Shown: positions 18,061 through 28,168 of the stretch, piece by piece
Numbering within the stretch: the stretch's first letter is position 1
Layout: each line of letters starts with the position of its first letter
Assembly (NCBI GenBank): GCA_038135065.1
Contig: JAYPWI010000020.1
Span: forward strand, 1-64,000
Direction: 5' to 3'
Source: JAYPWI01 sp038135065
Lineage (GTDB): Bacteria > Actinomycetota > Acidimicrobiia > Acidimicrobiales > Poriferisodalaceae
DNA: 64,000 nucleotides
Made by a program: the position numbers and the translations under genes
The notes under the pieces: model-generated
Databases searched by the model: none
What the model was told of the DNA's origin: nothing
The model's input: the letters and a program-made list of their open reading frames with translations, nothing else

Positions 18061-19712
18061 CACTCGCCCTCCCCGTGCTCGTCGCCCGAGTCATGGTGCT
18101 CGTCGCCCGAGTCATGGTGCTCGTCGCCCGAGTCATGGTGCTCGTCGCCCGAGTCATGGTGCTCCACCATGACCGGTGCGGCGGGGTCGGGACGCTGGTA
18201 GTCACTGTGGGCCTCGACGTGACCGATCAGTCGATCGACGGCCGGTTCGATCCGCTCCAGTAGCGGCTTGGGATAGATGCCCAGAAACACGATGCCCGCC
18301 AGGAATGGGGCCAGGACGAGCACCTCGCGCAGGTGGATGTCGGGTGTCGCAGTGTCTTCGGCCGTTGGCTCGCCGTGGAAGACCCGTTGATAGGCCCACA
18401 GGAGGTACAAGGCAGCGAGGATGACCCCGGTCGCCGCGATCACCGTCCACCACCGCCGAGTGTGGAACGAGCCGATGAGGATCAGGAATTCGCCGACGAA
18501 ACCGTTGAGCCCCGGCACCCCGATGGAGCTCAGCATGACGACGGTGAACACCGCAGCAAAGCGGGGAGCAGCAGTCTGGAGCCCCTTCAACTCGGCGATC
18601 TGGCGGGTCTTTCGCCGCTCGTAGATCATCCCGACCAAGAGGAACAGAGCTCCGGTCGACAGCCCGTGGTTGACCATCTGCAGGACTCCACCACCGATGC
18701 TCTCGGGGGTGAATGCGAACAGTCCGAGCACGATGAACCCCATATGGGCCACGGACGAGTAGGCGACCAGGCGTTTGAGGTCCTTCTGCATGGTGGCCAC
18801 GATCGCCCCGTAGATCACACCGATGACCCCCAGGGTGACCAGGGTCGGACCCAGCCAGACCGACGCTTCGGGGAACAGGTACAGCCCGAAGCGAAGCAGC
18901 CCGTAGGTGCCGAGCTTGAGCATGACGGCGGCCAGCACCACCGAACCCGCAGTGGGCGCCTGGGTGTGGGCATCGGGCAGCCAGGTGTGCACGGGAACCA
19001 CCGGCACCTTGATCACGAAAGCCAGCGCAAAGGCGGCGAAGCACCAGCGGGCCGTGGTCGTGGTCAGGGCTTGGCGCTCGGCCAGGGCCACCACGTCGAA
19101 GGTGAGGTCGTGCCCTCCGCCCGAGCTCAGGACGGCAACACTGACGATGGCCACCAACATGAGGCCTGATCCGGCCATCGTGTACAGGAAGAACTTGGTG
19201 GCTGCGTAGCGACGGTCGTCGTACCCCCAGCCGCCGATGAGCATGTACATCGGGACCAGGACGATCTCGAACATCACGAAGAAGAGGAAGAGATCGAGCG
19301 ATACGAATGCCCCGAAGGAGCCGGCCTGGAGCATGAGCAGCCAGGCCGTGTAGGGCTTGGGGTCGTGATGAGGATCCACCCCCAGCAACACGATCGGGGT
19401 GATGAGACCAGTCAGCACGACCAGCCAGAGGGAGATGCCGTCCACCCCAACATGCCAGGAGATCCCCAGATCGGGAATCCACGACTGCAGCGACTCGAAC
19501 TGGAAGCCCGGATCGGCTGCGTCGAAGGACACCATCAGGTACAGCGACATCGCACCAGCTGCCGCAGCGAACATGGCGCCAACCGGGCGGGCCAGATCGG
19601 AGCGGGACTTCGGCAACAGGGCCACGACGATGGCCCCCACTGCCGGAATGGCGATCAAATAGTTGAGCAAGGGAAAGCTGCTGGCCCCCTCAGTTGCGGC
19701 AAGGACGTCCAT
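18060..19712 (-). CDS. nuoM: NADH-quinone oxidoreductase subunit M with His/Asp repeat tail (set 2)
   Basis: The 550-residue antiporter-like subunit has VPVHTWLPDAHTQAPTAG and KRLVAYSSVAHMGFIVLG. The ATG at 19712 overlaps the nuoL stop. The C-terminus after the last helix is a hydrophilic tail of four exact copies of a seven-residue unit EHHDSGD ending in EHGEGE. Such a tail is not part of the NuoM fold; metal or proton binding is possible but unproven. Confidence 0.95.
   Translation of the reverse strand: MDVLAATEGASSFPLLNYLIAIPAVGAIVVALLPKSRSDLARPVGAMFAAAAGAMSLYLMVSFDAADPGFQFESLQSWIPDLGISWHVGVDGISLWLVVLTGLITPIVLLGVDPHHDPKPYTAWLLMLQAGSFGAFVSLDLFLFFVMFEIVLVPMYMLIGGWGYDDRRYAATKFFLYTMAGSGLMLVAIVSVAVLSSGGGHDLTFDVVALAERQALTTTTARWCFAAFALAFVIKVPVVPVHTWLPDAHTQAPTAGSVVLAAVMLKLGTYGLLRFGLYLFPEASVWLGPTLVTLGVIGVIYGAIVATMQKDLKRLVAYSSVAHMGFIVLGLFAFTPESIGGGVLQMVNHGLSTGALFLLVGMIYERRKTRQIAELKGLQTAAPRFAAVFTVVMLSSIGVPGLNGFVGEFLILIGSFHTRRWWTVIAATGVILAALYLLWAYQRVFHGEPTAEDTATPDIHLREVLVLAPFLAGIVFLGIYPKPLLERIEPAVDRLIGHVEAHSDYQRPDPAAPVMVEHHDSGDEHHDSGDEHHDSGDEHHDSGDEHGEGE
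18075..18158. repeat. four exact 21-bp tandem repeats in the nuoM tail
   Basis: Four identical consecutive 21-bp units (each starting GTGCTCGTCGCCCGAG on the plus strand) are followed by a partial fifth (18159-18164). On the minus strand they encode the EHHDSGD repeats of NuoM set 2. Exact identity at synonymous positions suggests recent slippage expansion, so copy number may vary between strains. Confidence 0.95.
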
Positions 19713-21586
19713 CACATCGCCACCCTGGTCACGAACCACACGATCAGACCCACTGCGCCGATCGCCACCCCGATGGCGTAGTTCCGCAGTAGGCCGGACT
19801 GGGCCGGTCGGATGAGTTCGCCGAACCGTTGGACCAACCAGCCCACCCCGTTGACGGCCCCGTCCACGACGGTGGCGTCAGTGTCGGCCGTGGCCTGGAA
19901 GGCTCGGGTGCCCGGCCCACCGGCTACCCGGGCAAATGTGGCGTCGACGTACATCGCGTTCTCTAGGAAGGTCGGTTCGAGCCGCTCACTGCTGACGCGG
20001 CCCTTCAGCCACACCATGACGGCGAAGCCGATACCCACCGCACCGGCCCCAACGGCAATGACGGCCAGGGTGACCTTGGTCGCCGTACCGGAGGTGAAGT
20101 GGTGGGGGTGAGCGAAGATCGGCTCGAGGAAGTGCTCGAGGAACAGCCAGTCGCTCACCAGGGGCAGGTTGATGACCCCGCCCGCGATCGACGCACCGGC
20201 TAGGAGCACCAAGGGGAGGGTCATGGTCCAACTCGACTCGTGGGGATGTACCCCATCGTCCCAGCGCTGCTGACCGAAGAACACGAGGAACACCTGGCGG
20301 CTCATGTAGTACGCGGTGAGCAAGGCGGTCACCAACCCGACCAGCCACAGCAGCCAGCCGATGTCGGGTTGCTCCCAGGCGGCCAGCAGGATTTCGTCCT
20401 TCGACCAGAAGCCCGAGAATGGCGGCACTCCGGCGATGGCCAGCCAGCCCACGATGAACGTGAGACCGGTGATGGGCATCAAGGCCCGCAGGGCGCCCAT
20501 CTTTCGCATGTCCTGCTCGTCGTGCATCCCGTGGATCACCGAACCCGACCCCAGGAACAGCAACCCTTTGAAGAAGGCGTGGGTGACCATGTGGAAGATG
20601 GCGGCCACATACGCCCCCGACCCGATGGCCAGGAACATGTAGCCCAACTGGCTCACCGTGGAGTAGGCCAACACCTTTTTGATGTCGTGCTGGGCCACCG
20701 CGCACAAGGCTGCAAACAAGGCGGTCGCCGCCCCGACGATGGCGATGACCAACAGGGCGTCGTCGGTGAGCACCGAGTTCATCCGGACCAGCAGGTAGAC
20801 ACCAGAGGTGACCATGGTCGCAGCGTGCACCATGGCCGACACCGGAGTCGGACCTTCCATGGCATCGGGGAGCCACACGTACAGGGGCAGCTGAGCCGAC
20901 TTACCGGCTGCCGCAACCAAGAGAAGCAACGACACTGCCGTGCCGGTAGTGGCAGCCATGGCCGGTGACGCTGCGATCTCGGTGTAGGTGACGGTACCGA
21001 GAGTGGTCCAGATCAGGAAGGTGGCCACCATGAAGCCCCAGTCACCAACCCGGTTGGTGACGAACGCTTTCTTGCCCGCCGTCGCTGCACTGTCCCGGGT
21101 GTGCCAGAACGAGATCAGGAAATACGAGCAGGCGCCCACGCCCTCCCACCCCAGGAAGGTGACGACGAGGTTGTTCCCGAACACGAGCATCAGCATCGAG
21201 AACAGGAAGAGGTTCAGATAGACGAAGAATTTGGAGAACCTGGGATCCCCGTGCATGTACCCGATGGAGTACAGGTGGATGAGCGTGCCGACGCCGGTAA
21301 CGAAGAGCCCCATGGTGATCGACAGAGAGTCGACCAAGAACCCGGCTTCCACCTCGAGCGACCCGACAGGCAACCATTCGAACAGGACCTGAGTGAACGC
21401 GCGATCACCGTGAGCGTCGAGGCCCAGCAGGCCAGCGAACACGACGAGGGTGGCTCCGAACGAGCCAGCCGAAGCCGCAGTGGCCAGCCAGCCGGCTCTG
21501 GGCTCACCCAGCCGCCGACCACCGATCAGCAGCGCCACGAATCCCAGGAGCGGAAGGGCGGGGATCAGCCAAACAAGTTCGAGCAC
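19712..21586 (-). CDS. nuoL: NADH-quinone oxidoreductase subunit L (set 2)
   Basis: The 624-residue antiporter-like subunit has the normal NuoL length. Signatures include GWEGVGACSYFLI, LPLYVWLPDAMEGPTPVSAM and KKVLAYSTVSQLGYMFLA, with a C-terminal extension region for the lateral helix. It has no low-complexity insert, in contrast to the set 1 NuoL. It starts four bases after the nuoK stop. Confidence 0.95.
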   Translation of the reverse strand: MLELVWLIPALPLLGFVALLIGGRRLGEPRAGWLATAASAGSFGATLVVFAGLLGLDAHGDRAFTQVLFEWLPVGSLEVEAGFLVDSLSITMGLFVTGVGTLIHLYSIGYMHGDPRFSKFFVYLNLFLFSMLMLVFGNNLVVTFLGWEGVGACSYFLISFWHTRDSAATAGKKAFVTNRVGDWGFMVATFLIWTTLGTVTYTEIAASPAMAATTGTAVSLLLLVAAAGKSAQLPLYVWLPDAMEGPTPVSAMVHAATMVTSGVYLLVRMNSVLTDDALLVIAIVGAATALFAALCAVAQHDIKKVLAYSTVSQLGYMFLAIGSGAYVAAIFHMVTHAFFKGLLFLGSGSVIHGMHDEQDMRKMGALRALMPITGLTFIVGWLAIAGVPPFSGFWSKDEILLAAWEQPDIGWLLWLVGLVTALLTAYYMSRQVFLVFFGQQRWDDGVHPHESSWTMTLPLVLLAGASIAGGVINLPLVSDWLFLEHFLEPIFAHPHHFTSGTATKVTLAVIAVGAGAVGIGFAVMVWLKGRVSSERLEPTFLENAMYVDATFARVAGGPGTRAFQATADTDATVVDGAVNGVGWLVQRFGELIRPAQSGLLRNYAIGVAIGAVGLIVWFVTRVAM

Positions 21587-21590
21587 CCCA

Positions 21591-21899
21591 TCACCCCTTC
21601 AACGACGCCAGATCATCGGCGGTGGCCCCAGGACGGCGCCGGAGGATGGCTACGACCAGACCGAGTCCCACGACGACCTCGGCAGCAGCCACCACGAGTA
21701 CGAAGAACACCACGGTCTGACCACCGATGTCCCCCAGCGCGCGGGAGAACGCCACGAAGCTCAAGTTCACGCCGTTGAGCATCAACTCGACGCACATCAG
21801 CATCACCAAGGGGTTGCGGCGGACCAACAGGCCCACGCCACCGATGATGAACAGGGCCGCCCCGAGCACCAGGTACCAGCCCGTCGTCACCTCAGGCAC
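21591..21899 (-). CDS. nuoK: NADH-quinone oxidoreductase subunit K (set 2)
   Basis: The 102-residue three-helix subunit shows GVGLLVRRNPLVMLMCVELMLN and AAAEVVVGLGL, carrying the conserved glutamates of NuoK. It lies between nuoJ and nuoL in the 14-subunit set. The length matches the family. Confidence 0.95.
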   Translation of the reverse strand: MPEVTTGWYLVLGAALFIIGGVGLLVRRNPLVMLMCVELMLNGVNLSFVAFSRALGDIGGQTVVFFVLVVAAAEVVVGLGLVVAILRRRPGATADDLASLKG

Positions 21900-21920
21900 G
21901 CTGCTCTCCCTTCCACCCCA

Positions 21921-22448
21921 TCACTGTTCGACCCGCTTGGGTTTCCGGGCCAACACGACCGCACCGATCACGGCCACCACCAACAGCAGGGAGGTCAACT
22001 CGAAGGCGTAGACGTAGTCCGAGAACAAGGAGCGGGCAAGGAGACGCACATCGGGTGTCGTCCCGTCGATTGCTCCTCCGACCGCAGCCTCACCCGTCAC
22101 CGGATGATCGACCGCTCGGGCCAAGGCCACCACGACCACCAGCGATCCCGCCCCGAAGACAACGGCCGCCCACTTCTGTATCGGCATGGCATCGAGCTCG
22201 AGACTCTGTGCCCGATCGACGCCCAACAACATGATCACGAAGAGAAACAGGACCACGATGGCCCCGGCATAGACGATGACCTGAACGGCGGCCAGGAAAT
22301 GCGCTTCCTGGGCGACGAACAACACGGCGATGCCGAAGAGCGTCATCACCAGCATCAAGGCCGAGTGGACGGGGTTACGGGCCAACACGACGCCGAGGGC
22401 TCCGACCAGACAGACGGCGGCTGAGACGACGAAAACGGACAGGTCCAT
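21921..22448 (-). CDS. nuoJ: NADH-quinone oxidoreductase subunit J (set 2)
   Basis: The subunit of about 175 residues has five hydrophobic segments and the typical VIVYAGAIVVLFLFVIMLLG stretch. The ATG at 22448 is three bases after the nuoI stop; a GTG one codon earlier is an alternative. It forms part of the membrane arm next to NuoH and NuoA. Confidence 0.94.
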   Translation of the reverse strand: MDLSVFVVSAAVCLVGALGVVLARNPVHSALMLVMTLFGIAVLFVAQEAHFLAAVQVIVYAGAIVVLFLFVIMLLGVDRAQSLELDAMPIQKWAAVVFGAGSLVVVVALARAVDHPVTGEAAVGGAIDGTTPDVRLLARSLFSDYVYAFELTSLLLVVAVIGAVVLARKPKRVEQ

Positions 22449-22450
22449 CA

Positions 22451-23113
22451 CTAGTGATGTCCTCCGTGATCGTCATGCCCGTGGTGATCGTCGTGATCCG
22501 GATCGTCGATCTCTTCGACAGGCTCCGGAGCGTGCTGGCCCATCTCTGGAGGTCGCACCCCGTAGCCCAACTCGCCACTCCATCCGACCCGGTTCTCGAA
22601 GTCGGGATTACCGGCCGGTGCGGTGGCTCTCATCCACCCCGAAGTATTGGCGTCGTCGCCCTCGTGCCACAGCTCCCACGGCATCTGCTGCGGCCGTCCG
22701 TCATCACCGACCACCAATTCGGCCTTGGTGTAGATCGCGTCCTGTCGATTCGAGAAGCTGAACTCGAACAGCTTCGACTCGGTGATCGCCTCCGTCGGAC
22801 AGGCCTCCACGCACAGATCGCAATGAATACAGCGGAGGTAGTTGATCTCGTAGACGAAGCCGTACCGCTCTCCAGGTGAAATTGGAGCGTCCTCTGGGTT
22901 GTCGGCCCCTCGCACGTAGATGCACTTGGCCGGACACACCCCGGCGCACAGCTCGCAGCCGATGCACTTCTCCATGCCGTCCTCGTAGCGGTTGAGGACG
23001 TGACGCCCGTGGAAGCGCTCGGGCTTCGGGCGCTTCTCCTTGGGGTATTCGGTGGTGACCCGCTCGTCGAACAGCTTGTTGAAGGTGATCCGGAACCCGT
23101 CGAGATATCCCAT
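22451..23113 (-). CDS. nuoI: NADH-quinone oxidoreductase subunit I with His/Asp-rich tail (set 2)
   Basis: The 220-residue subunit carries two [4Fe-4S] motifs, CIGCELCAGVCP and CIHCDLCVEACP, for clusters N6a and N6b. It is about 40 residues longer than set 1 NuoI because of a C-terminal tail rich in His and Asp (DDHHGHDDHGGHH). NuoI is a peripheral-arm protein, so this tail would face the cytoplasm. It overlaps nuoH by one base. Confidence 0.95.
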   Translation of the reverse strand: MGYLDGFRITFNKLFDERVTTEYPKEKRPKPERFHGRHVLNRYEDGMEKCIGCELCAGVCPAKCIYVRGADNPEDAPISPGERYGFVYEINYLRCIHCDLCVEACPTEAITESKLFEFSFSNRQDAIYTKAELVVGDDGRPQQMPWELWHEGDDANTSGWMRATAPAGNPDFENRVGWSGELGYGVRPPEMGQHAPEPVEEIDDPDHDDHHGHDDHGGHH

Positions 23114-24312
23114 CAGGCCTCCTCGAGTTCTCGTTGGTACGCCCGGTCACCGGCCCGTAGGGCGGCAATCAGCAAGGTCACCCCGACGAGGGCTCCGATC
23201 ACCACAGCACCGAACACGATGACCGGATTCCATCCGTAGGTGATCCGCAGCTCCTTCGCGCTGACGAACAGCAGCCAGAACAGGATCAGTGGGATGAGCA
23301 CCTTCCAACCCAGGTGCATGAGTTGGTCGTATCGCAGCCGGGGCAGGGTGGCCCGGAACCAGACGAAGATGAACAAGAAGACCAGCACCTTGGCCACGAA
23401 CCACACGGTGGGCCACAGCCAGGTGAGCCCAAAGAAGATCGGACCGGACGGGCCGCCGAAGAACAGGCTCACCATGATGGCCGACATGGTGATGACGTTC
23501 ATGAACTCGGCGAGGAAGAACAGGGCGAACCGAATCGAGCTGTACTCGGTGTGGAACCCACCGACCAGTTCCTGTTCTGCCTCGACGAGATCGAAGGGAG
23601 GTCGGTTGAGCTCGGCGGTGGCTGCGATGAGGAACACCACGAAGGGGACAACACCGGAGGAGACCACGAACCACGTGTCGAGACCCCCAGCTTGGGCGGC
23701 CACGATGCCGTGGGTCGACAAGGTGCCGGCCATGATCACCACGACCACGACCGCCATGCCGAGAGCGGCTTCGTAGGAGATGGCCTGGGCCGATGCCCGG
23801 ACCGAGCCGATGAGGGGGTACTTCGACCCCGACGCCCAACCAGCCAGCATCACCCCGTACACGGCGATGGACGACATGGCCAGCAGGAGCAGGATGCCGA
23901 TCGGTGGATCGGCCACCTGGAGGAAGGTCTCCTTACCGAAGATGGTGACCGTGCCCGTCTGCCCTTCGACGTCGGCGAACACACCACCGACAGGGACCAC
24001 GGCGAACGAAAGAAACGCGGTGACTGCGCTGATGTACGGAGCAAGGCGGAAGACGAGGGGGTCGGCATTCTCGGGTCGGAGGTCTTCCTTGAAGAAGAAC
24101 TTCACCCCGTCGGCGAAGGTCTGCAACAGGCCCCACGGACCGGCCACGTTGGGGCCGATCCGGTTCTGCATGTCGCCGATGAGCTTCCGCTCGAACCACA
24201 CCATGAACATGGTGGCCACCAACAAGAGAGCGAAGGCCACGAGGACCTTGAGGCCCATGATGCCGACATCGCCCCAGTCGACACCGTCGACGAAGAGCGG
24301 ATCGCCGCTCAT
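23113..24312 (-). CDS. nuoH: NADH-quinone oxidoreductase subunit H (set 2)
   Basis: The 399-residue subunit carries QNRIGPNVAGPWG, FDLVEAEQELVGGFHTEYS and SIRFALFFLAEF, the family marks of the quinone-chamber subunit. It is longer than set 1 NuoH because of added N- and C-terminal residues, including one extra C-terminal hydrophobic segment. Its start overlaps nuoG by four bases. Confidence 0.95.
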   Translation of the reverse strand: MSGDPLFVDGVDWGDVGIMGLKVLVAFALLLVATMFMVWFERKLIGDMQNRIGPNVAGPWGLLQTFADGVKFFFKEDLRPENADPLVFRLAPYISAVTAFLSFAVVPVGGVFADVEGQTGTVTIFGKETFLQVADPPIGILLLLAMSSIAVYGVMLAGWASGSKYPLIGSVRASAQAISYEAALGMAVVVVVIMAGTLSTHGIVAAQAGGLDTWFVVSSGVVPFVVFLIAATAELNRPPFDLVEAEQELVGGFHTEYSSIRFALFFLAEFMNVITMSAIMVSLFFGGPSGPIFFGLTWLWPTVWFVAKVLVFLFIFVWFRATLPRLRYDQLMHLGWKVLIPLILFWLLFVSAKELRITYGWNPVIVFGAVVIGALVGVTLLIAALRAGDRAYQRELEEA

Positions 24313-26747
24313 CGACCGCCTCCCCTGACCTCCACCGCCACGTCGGTGACCGTGCTGGTCACGTCGATGAGGGACGACACAGTGCCGCCCGGTTGGTTGA
24401 AGGGGACTGCTACCACTCCACGGGGGACGGCATCGCTCCCAACTACCGAGAGCACCACCGACGTCCTCGCCGATCGCACATCAGCTCGCTCCCCGTCGTG
24501 GAGTCCAAGGCGGGCCATGTCGGTGGGGTTCATGGTGAGCACCGGGCCGACGGCCAAGCCGGCCAATGAGGGCGACTGCTGTACCGAGGTTGCGTTGTCG
24601 TAGAGCTTGCGGCCCGCAACCAGTCGCAGGGCGTAGGCATCGACGGCAGGGGGTTCCGCAGGCTCGCCGAGATCAGCGACGATCGAACCGCCGGTGATGA
24701 GGATGCCGTCCTGAGCTGCATCGCTGGTGAGGACCTCGACGGTGCAGTCGGCGTGGGCAGCCGACACCGTGGTGATCTCTCGCCACAGGTCCTCGGCGGA
24801 GGCAACCCCTAGGTCCCCACCGAGTCGGCTCGCCAGGTCAGCAGCAATCATCCAGTCGTCACGCACAGTTCCCGGAGCCGTGACCTTCTGCCCGAGCCTG
24901 CTCACCCGGCCCTCGAGGTTGGTGGTCGTACCGCCCTTCTCACCGTATGTCGAGGTTGGCAACACGATGTCGGCTCGGGCGACCGACTCGGTCACGAAGG
25001 TGTCCAGTGCGATCACGGTGCCCGCCCCTGCCAATGCTCGTTCGGCAAGCCCCCGATCCGGGAAATCGGCAATGGGATCGGCGCCCAGCAGGATCAGGGT
25101 GTCGATCCGTCCGTTGGCGGCGGCCTCGAGCATCCCCGTCGTGTCGAGCCCGGGCTGGCTGAGCAGCGACCCCCAGACCTTGGAGACCGCTGCACCATCG
25201 GAGAGGTTGACCCGCCCGGGAAGGATGCCGGGAGCCAGGCCCATATCGAGCGCGCCCCGGACGTTCCCCCTCACCAACGCCGGGAGGAAGGTCGCACCGG
25301 GCATGCGTGAGCGCACCACCGCAGCAGCGTCAATGGTCGGCTGCGCCGATTCGGCCAGGGAACCTCGACCCAGCACCACCACGACCCGCCCATGGGTCAG
25401 GGTGTGGGCCAAGGGATCGTCGCTGTCGAGCAGACGAGCGAGTTCCACGGCAGCGGTGCCGGGGGCGGCGAAGATCGTCCTGGCGTAGTCGGCGATACCG
25501 CTGGCTGCTGCAGTGAGCTCGACCACCTGGGTGCCTCGACGGGCAGCGGCCCGAAGACGCAGGTGCAGAATGGGCAGGCTCTCCTTGAGATCGGGGCCGA
25601 TCACCAGCACCACATCAGCCGCACACGCTTCGTCGATGGTGGCACCAGGCAGCCCGAGCACCACCTCGGCCGGCAGTCCGTCACCCAACTGGGCATCGAC
25701 GTTGTCGGTACCGATCACCGAGCGGGCCAGCTTGGACCAGGCGTAGGCGTCCTCATTGGTCAGCCGAGCGCCGCCGATGATGCCCACCGCCCCGGGCCGG
25801 GCGGCGGCAATGGCCTGGGCCGCCGCAGCGAGCGCAGTGCTCCAGTCGGTACCGACCAATTGCTGGTCATCTGAGGGATCCCGCATCACGGGCACAGTGA
25901 GCCTCGCATCACTGTTGACCGCTTCGAAGTCGAACCGGCCCCGGTCGCAGAGCCAGCCGTGGTTGACCGGGTCGATGTCGACCCCCAGGTAACGAACCAA
26001 CTGATTGCGGGACGACTGAACTGCTACCCGACAACCGACCGAGCACGTCGTGCAGGTCGACTCCACCTGGTCGAGATCCCACGGTCGAGCCTTGAACCGG
26101 TACGGGGCAGCCGTGAGGGCACCCACCGGACAGATCTGCACAGTGTTCCCAGAGAAGTACGAGCTGAATGGCTCATCGGGGAAGGTCAGGACCTGGGTCT
26201 CGTTCCCCCGCTCGGTGAAATGGATCAGGGCATCCCCTGCCACCTCGTCAGCGAACCGGGTGCAGCGGTCGCACAGGATGCAGCGCTCCCGGTCGAGGTG
26301 GACCAGATCGCTGATGGGAATCGGCTTCTCGTAGTGCCGCTTCTCCTCGACGAACCGGGACTCTCCCGGCCCATACGCGACTGTCTGGTCCTGCAGGGGG
26401 CACTCACCACCCTTGTCACACACCGGACAGTCGAGAGGGTGGTTGACCAACAGCAGCTCGAGGATGCCCTCTTGTGCGCGCTTGGTAGCCGCAGACCCGG
26501 TGTCGACACTCATGCCATCGGCCACCGGCACCATGCAGGAGGGCTGCAGCATGGGACCACGGCCCCCGTCGATATCGACCAGGCACATCCGACACATGCC
26601 GACGGGCGACATGCGCGGGTGGTAGCAGAAGTGGGGGATGTGGACACCGGCCCGCAGAGCAGCAGCGATGACCATCTCTCCGGGCTGAGCTTCCACCTCG
26701 ACACCGTCGATGGTGACGTGCACCACGCTGGGAGGCGCATCAGTCAT
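24309..26747 (-). CDS. nuoG: NADH-quinone oxidoreductase subunit G
   Basis: The 812-residue peripheral-arm subunit carries the [2Fe-2S] set (HFCYHPRMSPVGMCRMC then PSC), the His-Cys [4Fe-4S] motif HPLDCPVCDKGGECPL and the CILCDRC motif. A fourth C-x2-C-x3-C-x27-C site (starting CTTCSVGC) matches the off-path N7 cluster found in only some bacteria. The C-terminal half is the molybdopterin-oxidoreductase-like domain. I chose ATG at 26747, preceded by GAGGTGG, over a GTG 15 bases upstream. The 11-subunit operon has no counterpart. Confidence 0.95.
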   Translation of the reverse strand: MTDAPPSVVHVTIDGVEVEAQPGEMVIAAALRAGVHIPHFCYHPRMSPVGMCRMCLVDIDGGRGPMLQPSCMVPVADGMSVDTGSAATKRAQEGILELLLVNHPLDCPVCDKGGECPLQDQTVAYGPGESRFVEEKRHYEKPIPISDLVHLDRERCILCDRCTRFADEVAGDALIHFTERGNETQVLTFPDEPFSSYFSGNTVQICPVGALTAAPYRFKARPWDLDQVESTCTTCSVGCRVAVQSSRNQLVRYLGVDIDPVNHGWLCDRGRFDFEAVNSDARLTVPVMRDPSDDQQLVGTDWSTALAAAAQAIAAARPGAVGIIGGARLTNEDAYAWSKLARSVIGTDNVDAQLGDGLPAEVVLGLPGATIDEACAADVVLVIGPDLKESLPILHLRLRAAARRGTQVVELTAAASGIADYARTIFAAPGTAAVELARLLDSDDPLAHTLTHGRVVVVLGRGSLAESAQPTIDAAAVVRSRMPGATFLPALVRGNVRGALDMGLAPGILPGRVNLSDGAAVSKVWGSLLSQPGLDTTGMLEAAANGRIDTLILLGADPIADFPDRGLAERALAGAGTVIALDTFVTESVARADIVLPTSTYGEKGGTTTNLEGRVSRLGQKVTAPGTVRDDWMIAADLASRLGGDLGVASAEDLWREITTVSAAHADCTVEVLTSDAAQDGILITGGSIVADLGEPAEPPAVDAYALRLVAGRKLYDNATSVQQSPSLAGLAVGPVLTMNPTDMARLGLHDGERADVRSARTSVVLSVVGSDAVPRGVVAVPFNQPGGTVSSLIDVTSTVTDVAVEVRGGGR

Positions 26748-26758
26748 GGTCCACCTCT

Positions 26759-28168
26759 TCACACATTGATCACGACCTCACTGACCGACATGTCGGTATT
26801 GCCCGCAACCTTGGCCTCGAACTCTTCCCGGAACAGGGTGAGGGCCGAATGCACAGGAGCAAACGCAGAGGGGCCGACGAAACAGATGGTGGTCATCCGA
26901 TAGGGAAACGGCTTGGCAGTCAGTCCCTTGGCCGGCACCGCCGCATGCGGGAACTCGCCGGGACAGATCGTCTCGCCCACCTCCATGAGGAGGTCTAGAT
27001 CGCGGGCCGTCCCAGTGCCGTCGACAACCCGACGGAGGATCTGTTCGAGCCAGGTGCCCCCCTCCCGACACGGGACACACTTACCGCACGATTCGTGGGC
27101 GTAGAAACGGGTCAGGGTCAGGGCCGCGGCCGGGATGTCAGTGGTGTGATCCATCACCATCACGGCCCCTGAACCCAGCATCGAGCCCTGGGGACCGATC
27201 TCACTGGCCTCGAAGGGCAGGTCCAGCTGGTCCGGGGTGAACCATGGGGCAGAGCCACCACCGGGCACGAACGCCTTGAGGTCGTTGTCGTCGCGGATGC
27301 CACCGCACATCGACTCGCCGTAGATGAGGTCACGGAAGGTCGTGGTGCCATTGACGATCTCGTACACGCCTGGACGCTTCACGTGGCCGCTGACCGCCAC
27401 CATCCTGGTCCCCGGCGACGATGCGGTACCGATCTGGCAGAACGCTTCGGCTCCGTTGTCGAGGATCCAGGGGAGGTTGGCCAGGGTCTCCACGTTGTTG
27501 ACGATGGTGGGTTGGCCGTAGAGCCCGATCGAGGCGGGGAAGTAGGGCGGCTTGAGCCGGGGCATGCCCCTGTTGCCCTCGAGGGACTCGATGAGCGCAG
27601 TTTCCTCACCAACGACGTAGGCGCCAGCCCCCCAGTGCAGCACGATGTCCACTGACAGGTCTGACCCCAAGATGTTCTTGCCGACGTACCCGGCTGCGTA
27701 TGCATCGTTGAGAGCCTGGGCCACTCGCTCCTGAGCAACCGCCATCTCGCCCCGGATGTACAGGAAGCACTGGCTCAGACCCACCGCGTAGCACGCGATG
27801 ACACAACCCTCGATGAGTTGGTGAGGATCGAGTTCCATCAGGAGTCGATCCTTGTAGGTGCCCGGTTCCGATTCGTCTCCGTTGACCACGAGGTACCGCG
27901 GCCACGTCCCGGGTGGGCAGAAACCCCACTTGACGCCCGCAGGGAAGCCAGCCCCGCCGCGACCCAGCAGGGTTGCGTTGCGCACCTCGGCGTGCACGTC
28001 CTCGGGGCTGCGGGCGAGCGCTTTGCGCAGGCCCTGGTACCCGCCCGTCGCTTCGTAGCGGGCCAGGGTGTAGCTGTCCTCGTAGTCGAATCGGGATGTG
28101 ACGATGCGGGGGGTGTCGTTTGCAACGAAGCCGGGGGCGTGGGCCACGGGTTCACCTCGGGACGTCAT
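26759..28168 (-). CDS. nuoF: NADH-quinone oxidoreductase subunit F
   Basis: The 469-residue NADH-binding subunit has the FMN/NADH fold text LLGRGGAGFPAGVKW, VNGDESEPGTYKDR and the N3 cluster motif CGKCVPCREGG with the distal ETICPGEF cysteine. It accepts hydride from NADH. The ATG overlaps the nuoE stop (ATGA). Only the 14-subunit complex I has it. Confidence 0.96.
   Translation of the reverse strand: MTSRGEPVAHAPGFVANDTPRIVTSRFDYEDSYTLARYEATGGYQGLRKALARSPEDVHAEVRNATLLGRGGAGFPAGVKWGFCPPGTWPRYLVVNGDESEPGTYKDRLLMELDPHQLIEGCVIACYAVGLSQCFLYIRGEMAVAQERVAQALNDAYAAGYVGKNILGSDLSVDIVLHWGAGAYVVGEETALIESLEGNRGMPRLKPPYFPASIGLYGQPTIVNNVETLANLPWILDNGAEAFCQIGTASSPGTRMVAVSGHVKRPGVYEIVNGTTTFRDLIYGESMCGGIRDDNDLKAFVPGGGSAPWFTPDQLDLPFEASEIGPQGSMLGSGAVMVMDHTTDIPAAALTLTRFYAHESCGKCVPCREGGTWLEQILRRVVDGTGTARDLDLLMEVGETICPGEFPHAAVPAKGLTAKPFPYRMTTICFVGPSAFAPVHSALTLFREEFEAKVAGNTDMSVSEVVINV

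Noticed and set aside
18075..18158. CRISPR-like array
   Set aside because: The 21-bp units are directly abutting with no spacers and lie in frame in nuoM.
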